From contig JACCUM010000268.1 in assembly GCA_013811805.1 (NCBI GenBank), forward strand, positions 1 through 6,265: a DNA stretch of 6,265 bases. The letters run 5' to 3'. A program made the translations under genes and the position numbers. This DNA comes from Geodermatophilaceae bacterium. Its GTDB lineage: Bacteria; Actinomycetota; Actinomycetes; Mycobacteriales; Geodermatophilaceae. The notes under the pieces were generated by a model. It searched no databases. It saw only the letters and a program-made list of their open reading frames with translations, and was not told the origin of the DNA. Positions 1 to 5,668 of this stretch are shown here, in pieces (within the stretch, counting starts at the first letter, position 1; every line of letters begins with the position of its first letter).

Positions 1-1331
1 TCCCCTCGGGTCAGGAGCTGGCCGAACGGTTCGGCGCCAGTCTGCTGTCCGCGCACCCAACTCTGTCGAACGATGCCAGACAAGGTGCGCCCGGCGTACG
101 GGGTGAGCGCATGCCGGTGCTGGAGCCGCGCCGGGTCGACCACGAACGTCTCGTCCGGAGCGAACACGGCGAAGTCCGCGTCGTACCCCAGCGCAATCCG
201 GCCCTTGCGGGTCAGACCGGCCAGCGCGGCGGGGCCCTCGGCCATCCAGCCGACCACATCGACCAGACTGGCGCCGCGCTGTCGGGCACCGCTCCACACT
301 GCTGGTAGGGCAAGTTGCAACGAGCTGATCCCGCCCCAAGCTGCACCAAAATCGCCGGTGTCCAGCCGTTTCAGCGCCGGCGTCGACGGCGAGTGGTCGG
401 ACACGATGCAGTCGATGTCGCCCGCGCCCAGGCCGTTCCAGAGCCGGTCGCGGTTCTCGCCCTCTCGGATCGGCGGGCAGCACTTGTACTGGGTGGCACC
501 GTCAGGGATCTCCTCGGCAGAGAAGGTCAGGTAGTGCGGACACGTCTCGACGCTGATCCGTACGCCCTCCGTACGGGCCAGACGCAGCATGGTTAGCGCA
601 TCGGCATCGGCCAGGTGCAGGACATGCGCCCGACCGCGAGTCTCCCGGGCGCCGGCGATGACCGCCGCGATCGCGGTCTGCTCCGCGCCGCGCGGACGGG
701 AGGCGAGGAAGTCCGCGTATCGCGGCCCGTACGGGTCCGGCGCGGTCTCGATGCTGTGCGCATCCTCGGCGTGCACGATCAGCAGGCCGTCGAAGTCGGC
801 GAGTTCGGCCAGTGCAGCCCGCATTCCGGTGTTGTCGAGGGCCGGGAATTCATCGACGCCGGAGTGCAGTAGGAAGCACTTGAAGCCGAAGACCCCTGCC
901 TCGTGCAGTGGGCGGAGTCGACCCAGGTTGGCGGGTACGGCACCCCCCCAGAATCCGACGTCGACATGGCACTGCCCTTGCGCCGCAGCTCGCTTCGCGG
1001 ACAGTGCCTCGGCGTCGATGGTCGGCGGGATGCTGTTGAGCGGCATGTCGATGATCGTGGTGATCCCGCCGGCAGCTGCGGCCCTGGTCGCCGTCGCGAA
1101 GCCCTCCCACTCCGTACGGCCAGGCTCGTTGACGTGCACGTGGCTGTCGACGAGACCTGGCAACAGCACGACGTCATCGCCCAGCTCGACGACCCGAGCG
1201 GCGGTCAGCTTGTCGCCATAGGCGGTGATGGCGACGATCCGGCCCCCGCGTGTGCCGACGCACGCACCCACCTTCCTGCCGGCAACGACGGCCGCCGGGG
1301 CGCGGACGACGAGATCGAGATCGGCAGGCAC
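1..1331 (-). CDS. allB: Allantoinase (cyclic amidohydrolase), 3' end off the left edge
   Basis: Hydrolyses the hydantoin ring of allantoin to allantoate, a step in urate/purine catabolism in the cytoplasm. The frame is open from a GTG at 1331 to base 1, giving 443 codons with no stop; family members are about 450 residues, so only a few are missing. The TIM-barrel amidohydrolase metal site is complete: H64 and H66 in PGLVDSHVHVNEPG, the lysine expected to be carboxylated (K151 in FGFKCFL), H187 (IVHAED), H239 (HVLHLAD) and D312 (IVSDHSP). Allantoinase-specific blocks are also present: ETCPHYL (262-268), KCCPPIR (283-289), WGGISSLQL (332-340) and HALTPYAGRTLSG near the end, which separate it from dihydroorotase and hydantoinase. 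The GTG start is chosen because GGGAGG lies 9 bases upstream and no in-frame ATG occurs before residue 96. It lies 137 bases downstream of the SMR gene on the same strand. Family assignment is very secure; substrate is inferred from family. Confidence 0.95.
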   Translation of the reverse strand, partial: MPADLDLVVRAPAAVVAGRKVGACVGTRGGRIVAITAYGDKLTAARVVELGDDVVLLPGLVDSHVHVNEPGRTEWEGFATATRAAAAGGITTIIDMPLNSIPPTIDAEALSAKRAAAQGQCHVDVGFWGGAVPANLGRLRPLHEAGVFGFKCFLLHSGVDEFPALDNTGMRAALAELADFDGLLIVHAEDAHSIETAPDPYGPRYADFLASRPRGAEQTAIAAVIAGARETRGRAHVLHLADADALTMLRLARTEGVRISVETCPHYLTFSAEEIPDGATQYKCCPPIREGENRDRLWNGLGAGDIDCIVSDHSPSTPALKRLDTGDFGAAWGGISSLQLALPAVWSGARQRGASLVDVVGWMAEGPAALAGLTRKGRIALGYDADFAVFAPDETFVVDPARLQHRHALTPYAGRTLSGIVRQSWVRGQQTGAEPFGQLLTRG

Positions 1332-1340
1332 GGGACTGAC

Positions 1341-1346
1341 CCTCCC
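1341..1346 (-). promoter_or_regulatory. Ribosome-binding site deciding the allantoinase GTG start
   Basis: On the minus strand this reads GGGAGG, followed by 9 bases and then GTG (1331-1329). It is the best Shine-Dalgarno match in the 137-base gap before the gene and supports the non-ATG start. Confidence 0.7.
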
Positions 1347-1468
1347 ATCCGCCGGTCGGGCTCCGCGCCGGATGGCCGCTGCTGCTCGGAGTGATCTTCG
1401 CCGGAGCCGGCTACCTCGGAACTCGCCGAGTCGTCCGGTGAGACGCTGATCGTCGGCTCCCTCGGATC

Positions 1469-1792
1469 TCAGTGGTTGCCGCCAGCTTCCAAGGCGACCA
1501 CGCCGAGAACGACCAGCACCAGGCCACCGACTTGAGTCACCGACAGGCCTTCGTCGAACAACGGGATGCTCAGCACAGCTACGGCGGCGACGCCGACGGC
1601 CGCCCAGATCCCGTAGGCAACGCCCAGCGGCACGCCGCGCGTCAGGGTCATCGAGAGCAACACGAAGGCGGCCACGTAGCCCACCACGACGACGGCGGTA
1701 TATCCGAGTTTCGAGAAGCCTTCAGATGCGCGAAGGCTCAATGTCGCAATCACCTCGCTGGCGATCGCGCCGGCCAGGAATAGGTAGCCCAT
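1469..1792 (-). CDS. Small multidrug resistance (SMR) efflux protein, Mmr/EmrE (Qac) type
   Basis: A 107-residue inner-membrane protein with four hydrophobic helices (about 3-21, 31-50, 57-79 and 85-102). SMR proteins of this type act as dual-topology dimers exchanging protons for cationic, lipophilic drugs. Key positions line up with EmrE: the proton/drug-binding glutamate E13 (in AIASEVIATLSL), Y39, Y60 and W63 in GVAYGIWAAVG. The segment SEGFSKL after helix 1 and the GVV-LEAGGNH tail resemble mycobacterial Mmr more than the guanidinium exporters (Gdx/SugE), so the Qac subtype is favoured. The frame extends 10 codons further upstream (to 1822), but the ATG at 1792 is preferred because AAGGAG sits 7 bases before it and the longer version adds a polar N-terminus unusual for the family. 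It lies 61 bases after the VOC gene on the same strand and may be co-transcribed with it. The natural substrate cannot be read from sequence. Confidence 0.92.
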   Translation of the reverse strand: MGYLFLAGAIASEVIATLSLRASEGFSKLGYTAVVVVGYVAAFVLLSMTLTRGVPLGVAYGIWAAVGVAAVAVLSIPLFDEGLSVTQVGGLVLVVLGVVALEAGGNH

Positions 1793-1799
1793 AGCGGTT

Positions 1800-1805
1800 C
1801 TCCTT
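1800..1805 (-). promoter_or_regulatory. Ribosome-binding site deciding the SMR start
   Basis: Minus-strand AAGGAG, 7 bases before the ATG at 1792-1790. It lies inside the longer open frame and so argues for the shorter, family-length protein. Confidence 0.75.
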
Positions 1806-1853
1806 GACGTCGTGGCAGGCAACGGCCGAAGTATTGCGTGTACCCGCGCGGCT

Positions 1854-2267
1854 TCAGTCGCGGCCGCTGATCTGCTGTACAGCCCAGCCGTTCCCGTCCG
1901 GATCGCTGAAGTAGCAGAAGCCGACGTTGTTCAGCTCGTCACCATCGCGGTACGGGCGTGGGCCGGTCTCGGCGAACACCTGGATATCGCTCACGTCGAC
2001 TCCCCGTTCGGCGAGTTGGGCGTGGGCTGCCGTGATGTCGGCGACGACCAGCTGCAATCCCTGGACCGAGCCGGGCGGCATCTCCACGACCCCCTTGCCG
2101 ACGACGATCGAGCAGCCCGATCCCGGGGGAGTCAACTGGACGACGCGCAGCTGTTCACTGATTGTTGTGTCGTGGTCCACGGCGAACCCGAGCTGTTCGG
2201 CGTAGAAGTCCTTGGCGCGATCCACGTCCGCGACCGGGACCACCACCACTTCGAGTGTCCAATTCAT
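1854..2267 (-). CDS. VOC-superfamily (glyoxalase/bleomycin-resistance-like) protein
   Basis: A 137-residue protein with the two babbb modules of the vicinal-oxygen-chelate fold (about residues 3-60 and 68-134). Recognisable parts are LEVVVVPVADVDRAKDFYAEQLGF at the start of module 1, VQGLQLVVADITAAHAQLAERGV at the start of module 2, and CYFSDPDGNGWAVQQI at the end. Such proteins include metal-dependent lyases and dioxygenases as well as metal-free drug-binding proteins. The metal ligands look incomplete: the first-strand position often held by His is E6, and the C-terminal W-x-x-Q-E glutamate is replaced by Q (VQQI). A binding protein or unusual enzyme is therefore as likely as a classic glyoxalase. 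The ATG at 2267 has AGAGG 8 bases upstream, at the edge of a purine-rich run. The gene sits between recQ (135 bases upstream) and the SMR gene (61 bases downstream), all on one strand. The family is clear; the substrate is unknown. Confidence 0.88.
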   Translation of the reverse strand: MNWTLEVVVVPVADVDRAKDFYAEQLGFAVDHDTTISEQLRVVQLTPPGSGCSIVVGKGVVEMPPGSVQGLQLVVADITAAHAQLAERGVDVSDIQVFAETGPRPYRDGDELNNVGFCYFSDPDGNGWAVQQISGRD

Positions 2268-2402
2268 GGCGCGTGCCTCTCTCTCTTTCCTCCGTCGTGC
2301 AGCGCTGATGTCGATCAGTCGGAGCCAATGATCAGATCTCTACACCGCACATCTTTGCGGGCAGACGTGATCGTTGCGGTGGACTCGTGCGCGGCATGCC
2401 GG

Positions 2403-4703
2403 CTAAGCCGTCAGAGCCAGGACGAAGGGAAGTACGGCGCTGGCCCCGGCTCGACGCAGTTCCCGGCCGGCCACGGTCATGGTCCACCGCGAGTCCGCGA
2501 GGTCGTCAACCAGCAGGATGGGCTGATCGCCGTGCTCGGAGAGCCGGGCCGCAAGCTCCGGCCCCACGGCGAAGCGTTCCCACACGGCGGCCAGCCGGAA
2601 CGCGCTGTTGCCGCCGGGCGCTCCGGTCGGTCCACCGTTGACTAGATCCAGCTCGCCGAGATACGGCAGCCGGCCCAACTGGCCCAGACCCCGCCCGAGG
2701 CCACTGACCAGCTGGGGCCGCCGCCGGGAAGGTATGGCCACGATCGCACCCGGCCGGCGGTCCCAGTCCCAGGCGCCGAGCACCTGCGCACAGGCACGTA
2801 GGAGCGCTTCGACGGGTGGCCCGTCCGAGGACCGGCCGGACGGGGGTGCGGAGACCGAAGCCTTCGCCTGCTTGGAGCCGCGGAGACGGCCCAGGTCGTC
2901 GGCGGCGTCCGGGTCGTCCTCGATACCAGGTGGTTCCTGATCGAGCATTCCGGGCGTCGCTTCGTGTCCCAGTCCGTCATCGCCGAGCAGGGCGCGCAGT
3001 CGCTGGCCCCAACCGAGATCGGTGAGCCGGGCAACAGCGCGGCCGGTCAACACGTGGTCGTCGGCGGCGATGTTGCCTCGTACTCCGACCCCGAGCCGGT
3101 CCACGCCGGTCGGCCACTGGGCGCGGGCGGCCAGTTCGACGCCTGGGCGGTCGAGGCGGGCGGCAGCCGCATCAGCGGCCTGGACCGGGATGTCGGTCGG
3201 ATACCACGGGCCGGCGCACACGTCACATCGGCCGCACGCGGTTGCGGTCGGGTCGTCCAGTGACTGCTGCAGGAACGCCATCCGGCAGGTGGTTGACGGC
3301 GATTCAGCAGGTCGGGCGTAGGCGATCATTGCCTTCTGCTCGGCCTCGCGGGTCTGGGCGACTCGCTCGTACCGGTCCGCGTCGTAGGCCCACTCCTGTC
3401 CCGTTGCGCGCCAGCCGCCAGAGACCCGCTCCACGGCTCCGTCCACGGCGAGCACCTTGAGGAGCAGCTCGAGTCGCGTCCGCCGTACGTTGGCAACAGT
3501 CTCCAGCCGGGGTGTGGACCACGGTTTCTCGGCATCGCGCAGCGCCTTCAGCACTGCCGCGGCATCGTCGGGTCGAGGCATCGACGAGGTCGCGAACCAT
3601 TGCCAGATGGCCAAATCCTCCGGCCCGGGCAGAAGCAGTACGTCGGCGCGCTCCACGGCCCGCCCGGCCCGCCCCACCTGCTGGTAGTAGCTGACCGGCG
3701 ACGACGGCGCTCCCAGGTGCACGACGAAGCCGAGGTCGGGTTTGTCGAAGCCCATGCCCAAGGCAGATGTGGCGACCAACGCCTTGACCTCGTTGGCTCG
3801 CAATGCCTCTTCGGCGGCGCGACGTTCGGCGTCATCCAGGCGGCCGGTGTAGGCGCGTACGTCATGACCGGCCTCGCGGAGCAGCGCCGCAGTCTCCTCA
3901 GCGGCGGCGACGGTGAGTGTGTAGACGATTCCGCTGCCGGGTAGTGCGGCGAGATGTGCCGAGAGCCATCCCAGCCGCGCCCGGTCGGTGGGCAGGCGCA
4001 GGACGCCCAGTCGCAGCGATTCCCGGGCCAACGGGCCGCGCACAGTGGTGACGTCGACCCCACCGGCGCCGAGTTGCTCCGCCACGTCGGCGACAACCCG
4101 CTCGTTCGCGGTGGCCGTCGTGGCAAGGACCGGCGTACCGGCAGGGAGCTGGGTGAGCAGGTCGCGGATCCGCCGATAGTCCGGGCGGAAGTCATGGCCC
4201 CAGTCCGAGATGCAGTGCGCCTCGTCGACGACCAGCAAGCCGCAGCGCCGGACCAGATCGGGCAGCAGTTCCTCGCGGAAGCGCGGGTTGGTCAGCCGTT
4301 CGGGCGAGACCAGCAGGACATCCACGCTGTCGGTGGCCAGCCGGTCGCTGACCTCGCCCCATTCTGTGGTGTTGGCCGAACTCATCTCCACGGCGCGGAC
4401 CCCGGCCCGGGCGGCGGCGGCGACCTGATCGCGCATCAGGGCCAACAGTGGGGACACCAGCAGCGTGGGGCCGCCGCCTCGGGCGCGCAGCAGTGCGGTG
4501 GCGACGAAGTAGACGGCGGACTTGCCCCATCCCGTTCGCTGCACGACCAGTGCGCGCTGGCGGCCCTCGACCAGGGCCGCGATGGCGACATCCTGACCCT
4601 CGCGGAAATCTGCACCGGGGTTGCCGATGAGCTCGCGAAGGACTGCCAGGGCCTCGCGCGCGACGTCCGGACGGGGCGTGACGAGCTCGGCTTCGGTGGA
4701 CAT
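2403..4703 (-). CDS. recQ: RecQ-family ATP-dependent DNA helicase with C-terminal phosphoribosyltransferase-like domain
   Basis: A 766-residue superfamily-2 helicase, expected to unwind DNA 3'-5' in repair or recombination. Motifs in order: FREGQ (motif 0, 33-37), TGWGKS Walker A (57-62; usual RecQ TGGGKS), LLVSPLLALMRDQV (Ia, 81-94), DEAHCISDWGHDFRPDY (II plus RecQ aromatic loop, 160-176), ATTATAN (III, 194-200), SALGMGFDKPDLGFVVH (V, 313-329) and YYQQVGRAGR (VI, 339-348). The RecQ zinc site follows: C473 and C490-x2-C493-x2-C496. No HRDC domain is apparent. Instead, after a low-complexity acidic/Ser-Pro linker (about 584-628), residues 630-766 look like a type I phosphoribosyltransferase, with the PRPP-loop signature ILLVDDLADSRWTMT (729-743). 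The open frame reaches a TTG at 4781, but the ATG at 4703 is preferred: it begins the conserved part, no good ribosome-binding site exists for either start, and a -10 element is spaced for a leaderless mRNA starting at this ATG. Helicase assignment is secure; the PRTase call is good on motif but its activity is unknown. Confidence 0.95.
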   Translation of the reverse strand: MSTEAELVTPRPDVAREALAVLRELIGNPGADFREGQDVAIAALVEGRQRALVVQRTGWGKSAVYFVATALLRARGGGPTLLVSPLLALMRDQVAAAARAGVRAVEMSSANTTEWGEVSDRLATDSVDVLLVSPERLTNPRFREELLPDLVRRCGLLVVDEAHCISDWGHDFRPDYRRIRDLLTQLPAGTPVLATTATANERVVADVAEQLGAGGVDVTTVRGPLARESLRLGVLRLPTDRARLGWLSAHLAALPGSGIVYTLTVAAAEETAALLREAGHDVRAYTGRLDDAERRAAEEALRANEVKALVATSALGMGFDKPDLGFVVHLGAPSSPVSYYQQVGRAGRAVERADVLLLPGPEDLAIWQWFATSSMPRPDDAAAVLKALRDAEKPWSTPRLETVANVRRTRLELLLKVLAVDGAVERVSGGWRATGQEWAYDADRYERVAQTREAEQKAMIAYARPAESPSTTCRMAFLQQSLDDPTATACGRCDVCAGPWYPTDIPVQAADAAAARLDRPGVELAARAQWPTGVDRLGVGVRGNIAADDHVLTGRAVARLTDLGWGQRLRALLGDDGLGHEATPGMLDQEPPGIEDDPDAADDLGRLRGSKQAKASVSAPPSGRSSDGPPVEALLRACAQVLGAWDWDRRPGAIVAIPSRRRPQLVSGLGRGLGQLGRLPYLGELDLVNGGPTGAPGGNSAFRLAAVWERFAVGPELAARLSEHGDQPILLVDDLADSRWTMTVAGRELRRAGASAVLPFVLALTA

Positions 4704-4709
4704 GCCCTG

Positions 4710-4732
4710 AGAGTAGGCAGCCCCACCGACGT
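4710..4732 (-). promoter_or_regulatory. Predicted leaderless, DNA-damage-type (PafBC/RecA-NDp-like) promoter of recQ
   Basis: On the minus strand, positions 4732-4724 read ACGTCGGTG. This matches the mycobacterial RecA-independent damage motif TTGTCRGTG at 7 of 9 positions, including the whole GTCRGTG core. Exactly 8 bases follow, then TACTCT (4715-4710), a perfect TANNNT -10 hexamer. Initiation about 7 bases beyond the -10 falls on the A of the recQ ATG (4703), implying a leaderless transcript. The motif and its N8 spacing are established for mycobacterial damage genes controlled by PafBC; use here is inferred from sequence only. Confidence 0.55.
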
Positions 4733-4760
4733 CCGGCCGGACACCGCCAGGTCCGTCCGC

Positions 4761-4807
4761 GTGAAGGCGTCCATGTGCCAATAGGTTCGATACAAGGACG
4801 CCTTCAC
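4761..4807. repeat. Perfect 12-bp inverted repeat in the recQ/PHP divergent region
   Basis: GTGAAGGCGTCC (4761-4772) and its exact reverse complement GGACGCCTTCAC (4796-4807) flank a 23-base AT-richer spacer (4773-4795). The repeat lies 58 or more bases upstream of the predicted recQ start site, so it more probably serves the PHP gene. A plus-strand TANNNT hexamer, TAGGTT (4782-4787), is within the spacer but no convincing -35 is seen. A dimeric-regulator operator or an RNA hairpin are both possible. Not seen elsewhere in the window. Confidence 0.8.
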
Positions 4808-4831
4808 TCGTGTCAGGGACAATCGAGCGCG

Positions 4832-5653
4832 ATGCTGCCCGCCGACAACCACATCCACACCCAGTTCTCGTGGGATACCCGGTCTCGGTCGTCGATGATC
4901 AGGGCGTGCGAAGAGGCCGTCTCCGTGGGGCTTCCCGGTGTTGCGTTCACCGAACATGTCGACTTCACCGCGTGGGGCGAACGCGACCTGCCGATCAACG
5001 ACGTCCCCGAGGCACGCGCCAAGGGTGGAATCCAGCCGCTGGACGTCGAGGGCTACAGCGCCTCCATCCAGGAGTGCAGGGAGCGGTTTCGAGATCTCCG
5101 CATCCTGTCCGGGATGGAGGCCGGTGAGCCACACCTGTTCTCCGGCAGTGTTGCCGACCTGCTCGATCAGGCGAGCTTCGATCGGGTCCTCGGCTCGCTG
5201 CACTCGCTGCCACGTGACGGCCTGCTGGTCGGGGTCGGCTGGTTCCTGTCCGGTGAGTCGGCCTACGACGTCGTACGGGACTACTGCGCCGAGCTGGTGC
5301 GCATGATCGAGAGCAGCGACGTTTTCGAAGTGTTGGCACATTTCGACTACCCGCGTCGCTTCTGGCCGAGCGCGGCCGGACCGTACGATGACGCCAAGGT
5401 CGAAGAGGAGCACCGCTCGGTGTTCCGTGCTCTGGCGGGATCCGGCCGCGTTCTGGAGATCAATACCGCGAGTCCGCTGGTCTCCGCGACGGCTCTGCGC
5501 TGGTGGTACGACGAGGGCGGCGCTGCAGTGTCCTTCGGCAGCGATGCCCACACGCCGAACCGGGTGGGGGATCGCTTCGAGATAGCCGTGAACGTGGCGG
5601 AAACGGCCGGTTTCCGTCCAGGTCGGGACCGCTTCGACTTCTGGCGCCGCTGA
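4832..5653 (+). CDS. PHP-domain metal-dependent phosphoesterase, histidinol-phosphatase (HisJ/HisK) like
   Basis: A 273-residue cytoplasmic protein of the PHP superfamily, trinuclear-metal phosphoesterases whose stand-alone members include histidinol-phosphatase. The ligand set appears complete: H7 and H9 in NHIHTQFSWD with D15, H42 (VAFTEHVDF), E96 (SGMEAGE), H124 (GSLHSL), H170 (LAHFDYPRR), and D238/H240 (FGSDAHTPNRVG). The N-terminal HIHT-FSWD and FTEHVDF pattern is closest to HisJ-type proteins rather than the PHP domains of DnaE or PolX. The frame extends upstream to a GTG at 4775, inside the inverted repeat spacer; the ATG at 4832 is preferred because homologues begin just before the HxH motif, and AGGGA (4815-4819) precedes it, although with a long 12-base spacing. 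It is divergent from recQ (128 bases between starts) and converges on the aldolase gene 15 bases away. No his gene is nearby, so histidine biosynthesis is not supported by context; nucleotide or nucleic-acid phosphoester substrates remain possible. Confidence 0.9.
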   Translation: MLPADNHIHTQFSWDTRSRSSMIRACEEAVSVGLPGVAFTEHVDFTAWGERDLPINDVPEARAKGGIQPLDVEGYSASIQECRERFRDLRILSGMEAGEPHLFSGSVADLLDQASFDRVLGSLHSLPRDGLLVGVGWFLSGESAYDVVRDYCAELVRMIESSDVFEVLAHFDYPRRFWPSAAGPYDDAKVEEEHRSVFRALAGSGRVLEINTASPLVSATALRWWYDEGGAAVSFGSDAHTPNRVGDRFEIAVNVAETAGFRPGRDRFDFWRR

Positions 5654-5666
5654 GTTGGGTCGGCGC
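5644..5666. terminator. Possible bidirectional hairpin between convergent genes
   Basis: GCGCCG (5644-5649) and CGGCGC (5661-5666) can form a 6-bp GC stem with an 11-base loop that contains the PHP stop codon. The two convergent stop codons are only 15 bases apart, so some shared terminator is expected. There is no U-run on either strand, so this is a weak call. Confidence 0.25.
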
Positions 5667-5668
5667 TC

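Noticed and set aside
589..1221. Long plus-strand open frame of 210 codons
   Set aside because: It is antisense to the clearly conserved allantoinase frame and its composition (Ser/Ala/Arg-rich, no recognisable domain) is that of a GC-rich shadow frame.
1417..1437. Hairpin-like sequence CGGA-ACTCG-C-CGAGT-CG-TCCG between the SMR and allantoinase genes, as a terminator
   Set aside because: The stem is interrupted, the loop would have to open to be sterically possible, and no U-run follows on either strand.
1338..1441. Plus-strand frame ending GWPLLLGVIFAGAGYLGTRRVVR then stop, resembling a membrane helix
   Set aside because: It follows an in-frame stop at 1337-1339 and has no start codon or ribosome-binding site before the hydrophobic part. 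It lies in the leader of the minus-strand allantoinase gene and is more likely a chance reading of GC-rich DNA, although a gene remnant cannot be excluded.
2392..2401. CGGCATGCCG palindrome just after the recQ stop, as a terminator
   Set aside because: It is a perfect 10-bp palindrome with no loop and no U-run; common by chance in GC-rich DNA.
4704..4781. 26-codon N-terminal extension of RecQ to a TTG start at 4781
   Set aside because: It has no ribosome-binding site, encodes a Gly/Pro-rich stretch unlike RecQ N-termini, would run through the inverted repeat arm and the promoter-like motif, and the ATG at 4703 is well placed for a leaderless start.
4775..4831. 19-codon N-terminal extension of the PHP protein to a GTG at 4775
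   Set aside because: It would start inside the inverted-repeat spacer. PHP proteins of this type start a few residues before the HxH motif, as the ATG at 4832 gives.
4810..4832. Second PafBC-like motif (GTGTCAGGG, 4810-4818) for the PHP gene on the plus strand
   Set aside because: It matches TTGTCRGTG at 7 of 9 positions, but the hexamer 8 bases later is GCGCGA, not TANNNT, so the promoter pattern fails.
4436..5551. Minus-strand open frame of 371 codons across the recQ/PHP boundary
   Set aside because: It overlaps the start of recQ in another frame and the PHP gene in antisense, shows no family features, and would cover the divergent regulatory region.
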